DNA of 64,000 nucleotides from Youhaiella tibetensis. Its GTDB lineage: Bacteria; Pseudomonadota; Alphaproteobacteria; Rhizobiales; Devosiaceae. The stretch lies in contig NZ_CP041690.1 in assembly GCF_008000755.1 (NCBI RefSeq), positions 558,001-622,000 of the forward strand, given 5' to 3'. Under the pieces are notes generated by a model, which did no database searches, was not told the DNA's origin, and saw only the letters and a list, made by a program, of their open reading frames with translations. Position numbers and translations under genes: made by a program. Below are positions 6,883 through 15,842 of the stretch, one piece after another. The stretch's first letter is position 1, and every line of letters begins with the position of its first letter.

Positions 6883-9465
6883 CTATGCGCCGCGAGAACG
6901 CACGCGCTGTGCGACGGTGATGTCGGCGAGCCGGAGGCCACGGCGAAGTATTTCTGCCCGCACCTCTTCATAGACGGGCGCGGCAGCACTCGGGTCCGAG
7001 ATGGTCATAAGGAGCGAAAAGCGGACTCCCGCCTGAGGGAATATGGCGCCAGCTCGCGTTAGTGCCTTCAGCGAAAGGCGCCACTCACTCGCTGATCCGC
7101 AGCCACGAGGCATGTTTTTCTCGTAGCGCTTTATCGGGGTCCATTTCAGGCCGCTCTCCAGCAGGTAGCGCTCCGTGTATTCCAGATGCTCGGGCAACTG
7201 GCTGTCACAGTGATTGAGCATCGGTTGCGGATCGATAATGATCTCGCCCTTGGCGTTGATCTTCTCTTCCAGTTGGTAGAGTTGGGCCTGCAACTGCACA
7301 CGCTGACACTCCGCGTCGAAGGCGGCATCGATGGGCGGTGTATGGGCAAGTGTGACATCGACTCTGCCACGGCATTTTCCAGTCGATGACGTAAGCGACC
7401 GGGGCCAGGTGAAGACGAACGACAGTTCGCGGCGTGGCGGAAGAATGTCGGAGAATACCAGGGTGATGCTATGCGGATCGTCGCTCAACGCCCGTTCGGC
7501 CTGCACAGGCACGCCGAAGCCCACAAAGTCACGCGCCACGGCGCGTAAAGGTTTTGCCTTCAGGATTTTGGGCCTTTGTGCCTTGTGGACGCTAAGCGCA
7601 AGCAGTGTTTCTCGCGCGGCGCGTCCCTCAAGGCGATGGTCCAAGGTCGCCAGGCTGGCAGTGGTCAGCGGTGTTGCATAACTAGTGCCGCTACCATCCG
7701 TGATCGCGCCTGTCGGCGTGATTGAGTAGAGACCACTGGTGTTCCCAGAACGCGATAAAGAACCGCCGTAATGCGCCAATTCTGGCTTTCGTGCACCTCC
7801 TGGACCGGGGCCTCTGCGAGAGTAGGCAGTCGGCACATCCGGCGTTACACCAAAAACGCCTTCAGGATTTAGTGCTCCCACCGTGAGACCGTATAAGTGC
7901 TCACCGGGTGCGGTTATGCGCTCTTCCGCAATTGCACGAGTCGCTAACATGGTAAGCGCATCTTCCGGCGCTTCCGGCCATTCGGGTCTCGCCTCAAGCC
8001 CCCGCAAGTTTCCTGCGGCGACGACAAAGATCACATCGTGCGCAAGTGCGATGCGGTCGAGGCTTGCCGCAAAGCTGCTATAACCGAGACCTTTCCTTAT
8101 GCCCGGCGCTCCCAAGCTCATGTTGAAGATGCGGACGCCACTCTCGGATTTTGCTCGCTGAACTTCGGCCTCGAGCTGGTCAAAAAACTCGTCCGGAGTC
8201 TCGTAGTACTGACTTAGCATACCGCGGCGGGGCATAACGGTGATGTCAAAATGCCGACAAGGAACGGCCTCCAAGCTCGCGGCGAGCATCGGATTTAGGC
8301 TAGGGCCGCCGGCCAGCAGTCCTGCGATAAACGTGCCGTGGTCTTCGTCACGGTCGCCAGGCGTAATCGGTCCAGAGCCGCCCGCTCGCCAAGGCGACAG
8401 TTGGGCAACGTTGGCGACGCCAGCGTCCACCACGCCAACAACTGGGTAGGTTTCACTGCCCACGGGTGCGGGGATCTTCGCCTGTGCGTCGTCCACATTC
8501 GATGTTGCGGGACTCGCTTCGAGGCGCAACGGGAGTTCAATGCGCCTTACGAGCGCCTCTGATGCCAGGACATCGAGCAGTTGCTGATGGCGTGTCGCAG
8601 TTCTGTCGGGAACACCAATCCGAGCGCGAACAGGGGCGGTGTCGCCGTAATCAACAACATCGACTTCTGAACCGTCGTCACCTTCAGAACTCTGCCGCAA
8701 AGTGGGCAGTATGATCTGCGATGGTCCACCCACACGAAGGTCTACGCTTAGGGTTAGGCCAGGACTGGAGAACTCTACGCTTCTATCGCTAAAGGGAACG
8801 GCTATCACGCCGCCCAACTCCTCTAGTCGCTCCCGGAACCTGCTAATCATGCTCGTGACCGCAATGGGCGTAACGTCGACATTCGGACGGAATAATTCCA
8901 CTACGTATCCGCCGATGACGTTCTCCGTCTCCAGCCATGAGATGGCGTCACGCGCTGAAAAGTCGAGCCGATCGGCCGCTATGGGAAGGCGAACTTCCTC
9001 GATAGCTCCGACCTCGCTGCGATAAGCGGTTACTCTCTCCTCGAACTCTCCGGTCTCTTCGTTCTCTACTAGGCGCGGCTCAATCTCTGCCTTTGCCTGA
9101 ACTAGCGCCGCCAGCTCCTGAAGTGCCTCGGGTGTCGCTTGAAAATACATCTGGCCGATTGAGGCGCCGCCGATTAGCGCGAAGCGATGCTGGGCGGTGA
9201 ACAGTGCACCAAGAGGACGGTAACTCTTGCCAAGCCCTTCCTCTCGCATCTGCACCATGACGAAGCCTGCTGGGTCGCCCCTTCCAGCCAGTTCTTTTCC
9301 GGCTTGCTCGATCTCCTTGACGATCTTCGCCTTATGCTTCTGGAAGCCAGCGTTGTCTCCAGCAAAGAAGTCCTTCTTTGGTCCGCGCGGTTTCGTCGGC
9401 TGAACCTGAATGAGCCGCTGCGTGTCCAGAAAAACCTGTATCGGACGTGTAAGAGGATCAGCCAC
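6883..9465 (-). CDS. ietS: IetS-like subtilisin family (S8) serine protease
   Basis: An 860-aa protein with a long N-terminal region (about 340 residues, no signal peptide) followed by a subtilase domain. The catalytic triad is visible: Asp347 in VVGVVDAG, His376 in DEDHGTFIAG and Ser595 in GSGTSYATP, with oxyanion Asn486 in VVAAGN. About 200 further residues follow. The gene overlaps the end of the upstream AAA-ATPase gene by 8 bp. This pair is the known IetAS arrangement, first described as a plasmid-stability/incompatibility module in Agrobacterium and later shown to act against phage. The lack of a signal peptide fits a cytoplasmic protease controlled by the ATPase; its targets are not known from sequence. 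Confidence 0.85.
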   Translation of the reverse strand: MADPLTRPIQVFLDTQRLIQVQPTKPRGPKKDFFAGDNAGFQKHKAKIVKEIEQAGKELAGRGDPAGFVMVQMREEGLGKSYRPLGALFTAQHRFALIGGASIGQMYFQATPEALQELAALVQAKAEIEPRLVENEETGEFEERVTAYRSEVGAIEEVRLPIAADRLDFSARDAISWLETENVIGGYVVELFRPNVDVTPIAVTSMISRFRERLEELGGVIAVPFSDRSVEFSSPGLTLSVDLRVGGPSQIILPTLRQSSEGDDGSEVDVVDYGDTAPVRARIGVPDRTATRHQQLLDVLASEALVRRIELPLRLEASPATSNVDDAQAKIPAPVGSETYPVVGVVDAGVANVAQLSPWRAGGSGPITPGDRDEDHGTFIAGLLAGGPSLNPMLAASLEAVPCRHFDITVMPRRGMLSQYYETPDEFFDQLEAEVQRAKSESGVRIFNMSLGAPGIRKGLGYSSFAASLDRIALAHDVIFVVAAGNLRGLEARPEWPEAPEDALTMLATRAIAEERITAPGEHLYGLTVGALNPEGVFGVTPDVPTAYSRRGPGPGGARKPELAHYGGSLSRSGNTSGLYSITPTGAITDGSGTSYATPLTTASLATLDHRLEGRAARETLLALSVHKAQRPKILKAKPLRAVARDFVGFGVPVQAERALSDDPHSITLVFSDILPPRRELSFVFTWPRSLTSSTGKCRGRVDVTLAHTPPIDAAFDAECQRVQLQAQLYQLEEKINAKGEIIIDPQPMLNHCDSQLPEHLEYTERYLLESGLKWTPIKRYEKNMPRGCGSASEWRLSLKALTRAGAIFPQAGVRFSLLMTISDPSAAAPVYEEVRAEILRRGLRLADITVAQRVRSRGA

Positions 9466-10690
9466 CGCTTGCCCTGCCTTCGTCGTTGTTTGCTACGTTC
9501 CGTCTCCGGCGCGATATCGTACTCTGCGACATACCTACGAGCAGTCCGGCCTCACGCTGCGTTAGGCCCGCTTCCGTCACCAGTTCGGCAGCAAGATCGT
9601 CGTTCGTGCCCAACAGGAGACGCCTGCGCTCCTCACCGAATAGCTGCCCACTCAACATGGCCTGCCTGCGAAGCGCTGCCAGAAGCCCACGTCGACGGGA
9701 GCCGTTGCTTCCACCGGCCTCCTGCATGACGAGGAATCTCTTGCCACCGCTAATCAGTGTTTCGAGGTCAGCCCCGCTCATCCCTTCGGTCATCCACACA
9801 AGCATCTTCATTTCTGCGTCACCCAAAACGAGTGGCTGCAGGAAGCGCGACAACAGGGAATGACGGGCCTCGGCGTCGGGAGGCAGTATTTCGATGCGGC
9901 CCTCGAAACGGCGCCAGACAGCAGGGTCAAGAAGATGCTCGTGGTTCGTGGCCGCCAAAGTGAAGCCACGCCGACCTCTCGCATCAAGACACTGAAGAAG
10001 TGCGTTCACGACGCGCTTGATCTCACCAACTTCCTGCGAGTCGTCCCGGGCCTTTGCTATCGCATCGAATTCATCCAGGAAAAGAATGCAGCGATACCGA
10101 TCCGCGAAATCGAAGAGCGCGCCAATGTTCCGGGCCGTCGTCCCAAGAAATGACGACACCAGGCCGTCGAGCCTTGCTTCGACGATGGGCAGCCCAAGCT
10201 TCGCGCCGATGTAGCGCGCCACCATCGTCTTACCCACACCAGGCTTGCCATACAGCAAGCAGCGCATGTTCGGCTGCACGCCCAACGCAGCCAATTCTTC
10301 GGTACGCCCCCACTCTCCGACAAGGTCATCGAGCGCGTCAGCAAGCACGGGCGCAAGAACTGGCACTAGTCCGGCATTGTCCTCAGGGAACACGATCCGG
10401 GCGAGCGGCGTCGCTGTTTCGCGATCATGCGGAAGGGGCGTCGCCCTTCCCAGCTTCTCGCCGGGAAGTATCGGTGACGGGGCGGCCGTGGCCCGCATCT
10501 GCTCCAATGCCATTGGAGCAACTTCCTGGCGCTTCGCCTCGCGTGTGAGCAGGCGTCCCAATCTGTCTGCCTGATCCGGTGCCGATTTCTCCAATGCCTG
10601 TACGAGGCGCTGAATCTGATGGCGGGCGCGCTCGGAGTCTCCGCTTGCGGCGGTCCTGGCAAGAGCAAGCACGATGTCAAATTGGTCCAT
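9458..10690 (-). CDS. ietA: IetA-like AAA+ ATPase with C-terminal helix-turn-helix
   Basis: A 410-aa AAA+ protein. Walker A GKPGVGKT is at residues 148-155, Walker B ILFLDEFD at 202-209, the sensor ATNH at 247-250, and arginines in RRFEGRIE near 260-266. The C-terminus (about 376-397) reads LTQREAGLLVGMSQSTISRR, a good match to a DNA-binding helix-turn-helix. ATG at 10690 is preceded by GGAG. It is the first gene of the IetAS operon and overlaps ietS by 8 bp. The ATPase presumably regulates the protease; the helix-turn-helix could let it bind DNA, perhaps its own promoter (inference). Confidence 0.85.
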   Translation of the reverse strand: MDQFDIVLALARTAASGDSERARHQIQRLVQALEKSAPDQADRLGRLLTREAKRQEVAPMALEQMRATAAPSPILPGEKLGRATPLPHDRETATPLARIVFPEDNAGLVPVLAPVLADALDDLVGEWGRTEELAALGVQPNMRCLLYGKPGVGKTMVARYIGAKLGLPIVEARLDGLVSSFLGTTARNIGALFDFADRYRCILFLDEFDAIAKARDDSQEVGEIKRVVNALLQCLDARGRRGFTLAATNHEHLLDPAVWRRFEGRIEILPPDAEARHSLLSRFLQPLVLGDAEMKMLVWMTEGMSGADLETLISGGKRFLVMQEAGGSNGSRRRGLLAALRRQAMLSGQLFGEERRRLLLGTNDDLAAELVTEAGLTQREAGLLVGMSQSTISRRRRNVANNDEGRASGG

Positions 10691-10904
10691 TGGTATTCTC
10701 TCCTATATACTATATATGCACGAACTAAAGGAACGATGCAAGAATAAACGCATCTGATGCATCCTGCGGTGACATTATGCATGCGACCCCTTTAAGGTGT
10801 GCTAACCGCATCGGGGCGCGCGGCGCGCCTAGGCCTCGATGGCGCCTCGCAAGCTGGCAGCTCTGGAGACGCACAGGTGTCGTTAAACCAAGGGGTTCGG
10901 CGGG

Positions 10905-10985
10905 CCCTCCTCCGGACCTCCTCCGGCAGGACGGCAGTACAGGGCAGTACGGTCGCATGACTGGCAGGACAGCGCAGGACTGTCG
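10905..10985. repeat. Cluster of short degenerate direct repeats (possible iterons)
   Basis: Two copies of cctcctccgg near 10906-10925 are followed by four related ~10-bp units: GGCAGTACAG, GGCAGTACGG, GGCAGGACAG and CGCAGGACTG (10933-10980). They lie 300 bp upstream of a gene with a winged-helix look. Direct repeats next to such a gene resemble a replication origin, but the copies are imperfect and few. Confidence 0.35.
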
Positions 10986-11234
10986 GACCGCCCGCAACCT
11001 TTTGATAACTCTACGCTAATTGGACCGCTTCGGCATGGATATGCCCAGGGTCCTGTCCAGATGACCGCGTCTGTGTCATCTTTCGCCGCCGGATGCGCTA
11101 CGTTCACGCCACTGATGGGTGATCCAGACACGACTAAGCCTTTGTTTTCATTGACGTCACGTTCTATGTTCGTTGGGCATTCGGTGTTTCGCCCTTCCAA
11201 AAGGCGAGGCAACTCCGGATAATGACCGGATGCA

Positions 11235-11259
11235 GGCCGGGGGGTCCAAACCCCCGGCC
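11235..11259 (+). promoter_or_regulatory. Strong hairpin in the leader of the 214-aa gene
   Basis: Arms ggccggggg (11235-11243) and cccccggcc (11251-11259) pair perfectly. The hairpin lies 25 bp before the ATG at 11285 and has no T run, so it is more likely a leader structure or attenuator than a terminator. Confidence 0.45.
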
Positions 11260-11284
11260 ACCCAACCATCGAAAGGACGAGGCC

Positions 11285-11929
11285 ATGGCTGCGAAGAATA
11301 CAACCGTTACGGAAGGCGAGCTTGCATTACGCGAAAACATCTTTCCGGGGGCCGACAAGCGGCTCTGGGAAAAGACCCGGGATCAGGGCTTCATCACGAT
11401 CCCGAAGACCATGCCGTACATCGTGATGATGCTCAACGAGATGTCGGAGAAGGGAAAGCCCCTTGGCGACATCTACCAAATTCTGTGGACCTACACCTGG
11501 AACAACAACGGCTTCATCCGCCTCGGGAACATGCGCGATCTGGCGTTTGTCGCAGGCTTCAAAGGTGAACGTGGCGAGCGTACCCTGCGCGAGCGTCTGC
11601 GCTCTCTGGAGGTGCTGGGCTTCATAGAACTTAAGCCTCACGGGAATAACCCCACAGGCTTCGCGTTCATTCCGAACCCCCACCCTGTGATCCTCGCACT
11701 TCACAAAGCTCACGCGGAGGCCGACTCGGCCAAGAAGGCGAAGCTTCCACCGCTGCGCGAAGAAACCTTCATGGCCTTTCTGGTCCGTGCAACCGACATC
11801 AAAGCGGTCGATGTTGCCCGTGTTCTGAAAGAGCAGAACGAACCACCCAAAGGGGCTGCCGAAGCGCCTGCGAAAACCAAGGTGACGTTCAAGATCAAGC
11901 CGAAGCCGGTGAAGAAAGCGGCGGCCTGA
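11285..11929 (+). CDS. Hypothetical winged-helix-like protein (possible Rep or regulator)
   Basis: A 214-aa protein. ATG at 11285 follows AAAGGACGAGG. Residues about 40-125 (YIVMMLNEMSEKGKPLGDIY ... ERTLRERLRSLEVLGFIELKP) look like tandem helix-turn-helix/winged-helix segments, with the RTLRERLRSLEVLGFI part being a typical recognition-helix-and-wing order. The tail is rich in Lys/Pro/Ala (KVTFKIKPKPVKKAAA). Such proteins include replication initiators and regulators of plasmids and islands. Upstream direct repeats favour Rep, but the family is not recognised with certainty. Two bases separate it from the next (decayed) gene. Confidence 0.55.
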   Translation: MAAKNTTVTEGELALRENIFPGADKRLWEKTRDQGFITIPKTMPYIVMMLNEMSEKGKPLGDIYQILWTYTWNNNGFIRLGNMRDLAFVAGFKGERGERTLRERLRSLEVLGFIELKPHGNNPTGFAFIPNPHPVILALHKAHAEADSAKKAKLPPLREETFMAFLVRATDIKAVDVARVLKEQNEPPKGAAEAPAKTKVTFKIKPKPVKKAAA

Positions 11930-11931
11930 CC

Positions 11932-12273
11932 ATGAGTCAGATCGTCCACTTCGCCTACCGCTCGAACATGTTCACGCCGCGCCTGCGCTTCCGCATACTC
12001 GGCTGCGTACCGGTTGGGCGCGCGTCGCTGTCTGGCCACCGCCTTGCCTACCACAAGCTTAGCAAGAAGGACGGTTTAGGGAAGTGCAGCGCCGCGAGTT
12101 CCGACGCGCCTGACGTGGTGCACGGCGTCCTGTTCCACATCCCGGAGGATCAACTGCCCGATCTTCACCGCGCCGAGGGCAGAGGCCACGCTATGATGAA
12201 GAACCCATGGTGGCGATCCTCTGCGCCTCAGCGCATAAAACGGCAGCCCCTCATGGACCGCCTGTTGTCATAA
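11932..12273 (+). pseudogene. Gamma-glutamylcyclotransferase-like gene, frameshifted
   Basis: The first ~83 residues match the gamma-glutamylcyclotransferase/AIG2 fold: FAYRSNM (family norm YGSN), HRLAYHKLSKKDGLGKC, DVVHGVLFHIP and LHRAEG with the catalytic Glu. After LHRAEG the match stops in this frame and resumes in another one as GYDEEPMVAILCAS, which shows a frameshift near 12185-12200. The Gly-to-Arg change in the substrate loop also suggests decay. Start follows the upstream stop by 2 bp. Confidence 0.6.
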
Positions 12274-12391
12274 GATAGTATTGAACGAACTGGTCTTTCA
12301 TCATCTGAAAAGCTAGTCTGCACATCAGGGGGATTATCAGTCTGCCGGATTCGGAACGATCAGCATCTGCTGTCGGCACGCTGCTTTTGAC

Positions 12392-13948
12392 ATGAAAAAG
12401 ATCACTGCACCACATCTGCTCGTAGACGTGTTCGCCGGGCCGGGAGGACTCGGAGAGGGCTTTCTATCGTACGCCCGACAATCGGATCAGCGGGCTTTCC
12501 GCGGGGCGCTGTCCATTGAAAAGGACGAGAGTGCGCACCGCACGTTGACCCTGCGGCATTTCCTGCATGCCTTCCCGCACGGAGCCCTGCCGGATGACTA
12601 CTACACCTTTCTCAAAGGCGGCCTCACTCTTGAGGACCTGTACGCCAATCATCCGGATGAGCACCGCCATGCTGTTCACACAGCGCGACAGGTGACACTC
12701 GGTCCGGATTCACGTTCCGCCGTCAAATCTCTGGTCAGGACCCGTCTTAAACGCCGCGCCCGCTGGGCGCTCGTCGGAGGACCGCCCTGTCAGGCCTATT
12801 CGCTCGTAGGCCGCTCACGCATGAGCAATGACCCCGAGTTCGAGCAGGATGAGCGGCACTTCCTCTACCGGGAGTATCTGACTGTCATCGCCGATCACCG
12901 GCCCCCGGTCTTTGTCATGGAGAATGTCAAAGGTCTGCTGTCCGCATCGGTGGGCGGCAAGCCCATGATCAGCCGCATCCTGGCCGACCTGCGCAGTCCG
13001 CGCGCGGCGATCTCAGGGCGTGTCGCGTCCGCCCCCGAGTACCGTCTCTACTCACTGGTGGAGCCTGATCAGGCCGATGAACATGCCGATCCGCGTATGT
13101 TCTTAGTGCGCGCTGAGGATCACGGGGTACCTCAGGCCCGGCACCGCATGTTTATTGTCGGGATCAGGGCCGACCTCGATCTGAGGCCGAGCCTCCTCGA
13201 AAGAAGCAACGGCCCGACAGTACGTGAAATGATCGGCGATCTTCCCCCGATCCGCAGCACGCTTTCGCGCGAAACGGACAGTCTGCATTCATGGCGCAGC
13301 GCCGTCTCCTCAATCAGCACGCGCGATGTGGTGAAGCACCTCAACGGCTCAACCTACACGCCGCTTGTGCACAGCGCGATTGAGATCAACCTGGCAAAGC
13401 TTCAGGGGCCGGAGAGCAGTTCAGCACAGCACTTCATCCCGAGACCCGGTCGTCGCTCCCGCGCGCTTTCCATCGTCCACGATCCGGAGCTTGACGTTCT
13501 GACAGGCCATGAAGCCCGCTCGCACATGGCCTCCGACCTCAGGAGGTACATGTACGCTGCCGTCTTTGCCGAAGCCACCGGCCGAAGCCCGAAGCTCGCG
13601 GACTTTCCGCCGTCGCTTCTTCCCTCGCACGGCAATGTCGACAAGGGTGTTGCCGGCGAAATGTTCTCCGACCGCTTCCGTGTCCAGTTGCCCGACGCGC
13701 CGTCGACCACAATCACCTCACACATCTCGAAGGACGGACACTATTTCATCCACTTCGATCCTCTGCAGTGCCGCAGCCTGACCGTGCGAGAGGCGGCAAG
13801 ACTTCAGACCTTTCCCGACAACTACTTCTTCCTCGGAAACCGAACCCAGCAGTACCACCAGGTCGGCAACGCGGTGCCCCCCCTGCTCGCCCGACAGATC
13901 GCGGCCATCGTTGCGGAGCTGCTCGACGCCGTACCTGAGGAGGACTGA
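12392..13948 (+). CDS. DNA (cytosine-5) methyltransferase
   Basis: A 518-aa m5C methyltransferase. Motif I DVFAGPGGLGEGF (residues 12-24) binds S-adenosylmethionine; motif IV GGPPCQAYSL carries the catalytic Cys133; motif VI is MENVKG, motif VIII GVPQARHRMF, and motifs IX/X lie in REAARLQTFP and QVGNAVPPLLARQIA. The target recognition region is between about residues 260 and 430. It opens a six-gene operon in which every following gene overlaps its neighbour by 1-8 bases. In that set it should mark self DNA so that the downstream nuclease/helicase complex acts on unmodified DNA, a role inferred from restriction-modification logic. Recognition sequence unknown. Confidence 0.93.
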   Translation: MKKITAPHLLVDVFAGPGGLGEGFLSYARQSDQRAFRGALSIEKDESAHRTLTLRHFLHAFPHGALPDDYYTFLKGGLTLEDLYANHPDEHRHAVHTARQVTLGPDSRSAVKSLVRTRLKRRARWALVGGPPCQAYSLVGRSRMSNDPEFEQDERHFLYREYLTVIADHRPPVFVMENVKGLLSASVGGKPMISRILADLRSPRAAISGRVASAPEYRLYSLVEPDQADEHADPRMFLVRAEDHGVPQARHRMFIVGIRADLDLRPSLLERSNGPTVREMIGDLPPIRSTLSRETDSLHSWRSAVSSISTRDVVKHLNGSTYTPLVHSAIEINLAKLQGPESSSAQHFIPRPGRRSRALSIVHDPELDVLTGHEARSHMASDLRRYMYAAVFAEATGRSPKLADFPPSLLPSHGNVDKGVAGEMFSDRFRVQLPDAPSTTITSHISKDGHYFIHFDPLQCRSLTVREAARLQTFPDNYFFLGNRTQQYHQVGNAVPPLLARQIAAIVAELLDAVPEED

Positions 13949-14364
13949 TGGACAGCCTGTCTCCCGAGCACCGCAGCTGGAACATGTCGCGCATCCGTGG
14001 CGGCGACACCAAACCCGAACTCCGCCTGCGATCACTGCTCCATCGGGCAGGCTACCGATTCCGACTGCATGCGAAGGACCTGCCCGGAAAACCGGATATC
14101 GTCCTGCCGCGCTTCCGGACGGCGATCTTCGTCAACGGCTGCTTCTGGCACCGCCACCCGGGCTGTCGTTTCGCAACCACACCTTCGACTCGCCCCGAGT
14201 TCTGGCAGACCAAGTTCAACGGCAACGTGGAACGCGACGCGCGCAACCAGGCCACGCTGGAAGCTGCCGGATGGCAGGTGATGGTTGTGTGGGAATGCGA
14301 ACTCAAATCCGGGCCAGAAGCGGTTCTTGAACGCGTCCGCAGCGCGCTAAGGGAGGTGGCCTGA
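13948..14364 (+). CDS. vsr: Very short patch repair (Vsr) endonuclease
   Basis: A 138-aa protein with the full Vsr signature: SRIRGGDTKPELRLRSLLHRAG, the metal-binding Asp of LPGKPDIVLP and the FVNGCFWHRHPGC motif with its histidines. Vsr nicks 5' of T in T:G mismatches that arise from deamination of 5-methylcytosine, protecting sites of the cognate m5C methyltransferase from mutation. It overlaps the methyltransferase stop by one base and the next ATG by one base, so the three are co-translated. The pairing with the upstream m5C enzyme fits its known role. Confidence 0.95.
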   Translation: MDSLSPEHRSWNMSRIRGGDTKPELRLRSLLHRAGYRFRLHAKDLPGKPDIVLPRFRTAIFVNGCFWHRHPGCRFATTPSTRPEFWQTKFNGNVERDARNQATLEAAGWQVMVVWECELKSGPEAVLERVRSALREVA

Positions 14365-15842
14365 TGGCGAGACCTCACCACCTACCGCCCAGCGCCGCCA
14401 GCCTGTCGGCGTCACTCCGCGACCTCGGATATTCCCTTGAGACTGCGGTGGCGGACCTCGTCGACAACAGCATCTCTGCGGAAGCGACCGACATCCACAT
14501 CCTGTGCGATCTCAGCCGGAGCAGTCCGGTCCTTGTCATTGCGGACAACGGCTATGGGATGTCCGAGGAACAGGTTATCGCAGCCATGCGTCATGGTGCG
14601 ACCGATCCCCGGAAGCAGCGCGGCCCGAAGGATCTGGGGCGCTTCGGGCTCGGCCTGAAGACCGCGTCGTTCTCGCAGTGCCGTCGCCTCACGGTTGCAA
14701 GCTGCAGAAACGGCGTCCGGGTGGCAGCCGAGTGGAACCTCAGGCAGGTCGAAGACGACGATGACTGGTTTATCTCCGTACTCGACCAGGACGATATCGC
14801 CGGGCTGCCCTTTATCGACGAGCTCGCCGACACGGGCACTCTTGTCATCTGGCGCGATCTGGACCGCCTGTTCGAGGACGAAACCGGCCGCAGACGGGAC
14901 GAGATCGTCAACGAGAAGCTGGTCGTGGTCGACCGGCATCTCGCGCTCGTCTTTCACCGGTTCCTTTCGGGCGAGGTCAAAGGCCGGAAGAAGCTCGCCA
15001 TCAGCCTCAACGGGCACTCCATCGCGCCCTTCGACCCATTCTGTCGGAAAAACAGCGCGACACAGGTTCTACCGGAGGAAACGGTGTGGATCGGCGATGT
15101 CCCCGTGCTGATGCAGCCCTACATCCTGCCTCATCACAGCCGCCTCACTGCGAGCGAGTACGACTACTATCAGGACCGCAGTGACTTCATCTCCAATCAG
15201 GGTGCCTATGTATACCGCAGCGGGCGGCTGATGGCGTGGGGAGACTGGTTCCGTCTTGTGCCGAAGGGCGAAGCCACCAAACTCGCCCGCGTCCAGATCG
15301 ATTTTCCGAACAATCTGGACGAAGCCTGGACCATCGACATCAAGAAGTCCCGTGCCCGCCCGCCGCACGCGGTGCGCGAAAGGCTGCGCCAGATCATCGC
15401 CAAGATCACCGCACGCAGCGTGACCGTCCATCGCGGGCGCGGTCAGAGGCTCTTCCAGGAAAGCCGCGCGCCGCTGTGGGAACGCTACGCCGACGAGACA
15501 GGCATCCGCTTCGCCGTGAACATGCAGCATCCCCTGATTGTGTCCCTTTCGGCACGCATGCCGGCCGACGATGCGGCGGCCCTAGGCACCCTGCTCGAAT
15601 CCATCGCGGCGTCGCTTCCGATCGAGATGATCTACTCCGACTACTCGACGTCTCCCCGCGAGGTGACACGGGTGGTGCCGGATGAAACACAGACGCTTGA
15701 ACGTCTGAAAGGCCTGCACAGGGCGATCTATGGCGAGGGTCCCGGTGATGCCGCGGCGTTTCTGGACATCGTCCGTTCAACCCATCTGTTCGACGGTCAG
15801 CTTGAGACGGCCGAGAAATACGTCAGGGAGGCGTTTCAATGA
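14364..15842 (+). CDS. GHKL (Hsp90/MutL-like) ATPase of the defence operon
   Basis: A 492-aa protein with a Bergerat ATP fold: N box LETAVADLVDNSISAEA, G1 box IADNGYGMSEEQ and G2 box GRFGLGLKTASFSQ. The C-terminal two thirds are not recognised but include YDYYQDRSDFISNQGAYVYRSGR, usual for this group of defence-linked Hsp90-like ATPases. ATP binding probably drives dimer clamp closure as in MutL. It lies between Vsr and the Z1 protein and overlaps both genes, so it is most likely a subunit of the same complex. Confidence 0.87.
   Translation: MARPHHLPPSAASLSASLRDLGYSLETAVADLVDNSISAEATDIHILCDLSRSSPVLVIADNGYGMSEEQVIAAMRHGATDPRKQRGPKDLGRFGLGLKTASFSQCRRLTVASCRNGVRVAAEWNLRQVEDDDDWFISVLDQDDIAGLPFIDELADTGTLVIWRDLDRLFEDETGRRRDEIVNEKLVVVDRHLALVFHRFLSGEVKGRKKLAISLNGHSIAPFDPFCRKNSATQVLPEETVWIGDVPVLMQPYILPHHSRLTASEYDYYQDRSDFISNQGAYVYRSGRLMAWGDWFRLVPKGEATKLARVQIDFPNNLDEAWTIDIKKSRARPPHAVRERLRQIIAKITARSVTVHRGRGQRLFQESRAPLWERYADETGIRFAVNMQHPLIVSLSARMPADDAAALGTLLESIAASLPIEMIYSDYSTSPREVTRVVPDETQTLERLKGLHRAIYGEGPGDAAAFLDIVRSTHLFDGQLETAEKYVREAFQ

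Larger units (their letters stand above)
10691..11284. other. Intergenic region upstream of ietA and of the 214-aa gene
   Basis: 594 bp between divergent genes. Near ietA it is AT-rich (tatatactatatatg at 10704-10718, a likely promoter) and has short dyads around gcatctgatgcat and attatgcatgc. The middle holds G+C palindromes (cgcgcggcgcgcc near 10817) and the degenerate direct repeats described separately. Near 11285 is a strong hairpin. No credible gene. Confidence 0.55.

Noticed and set aside
10905-10985. CRISPR array
   Set aside because: Units are about 10 bp, degenerate, without regular spacers, and no cas genes occur in the window.
11235-11259. Rho-independent terminator
   Set aside because: No T run follows and no gene ends upstream on that strand.
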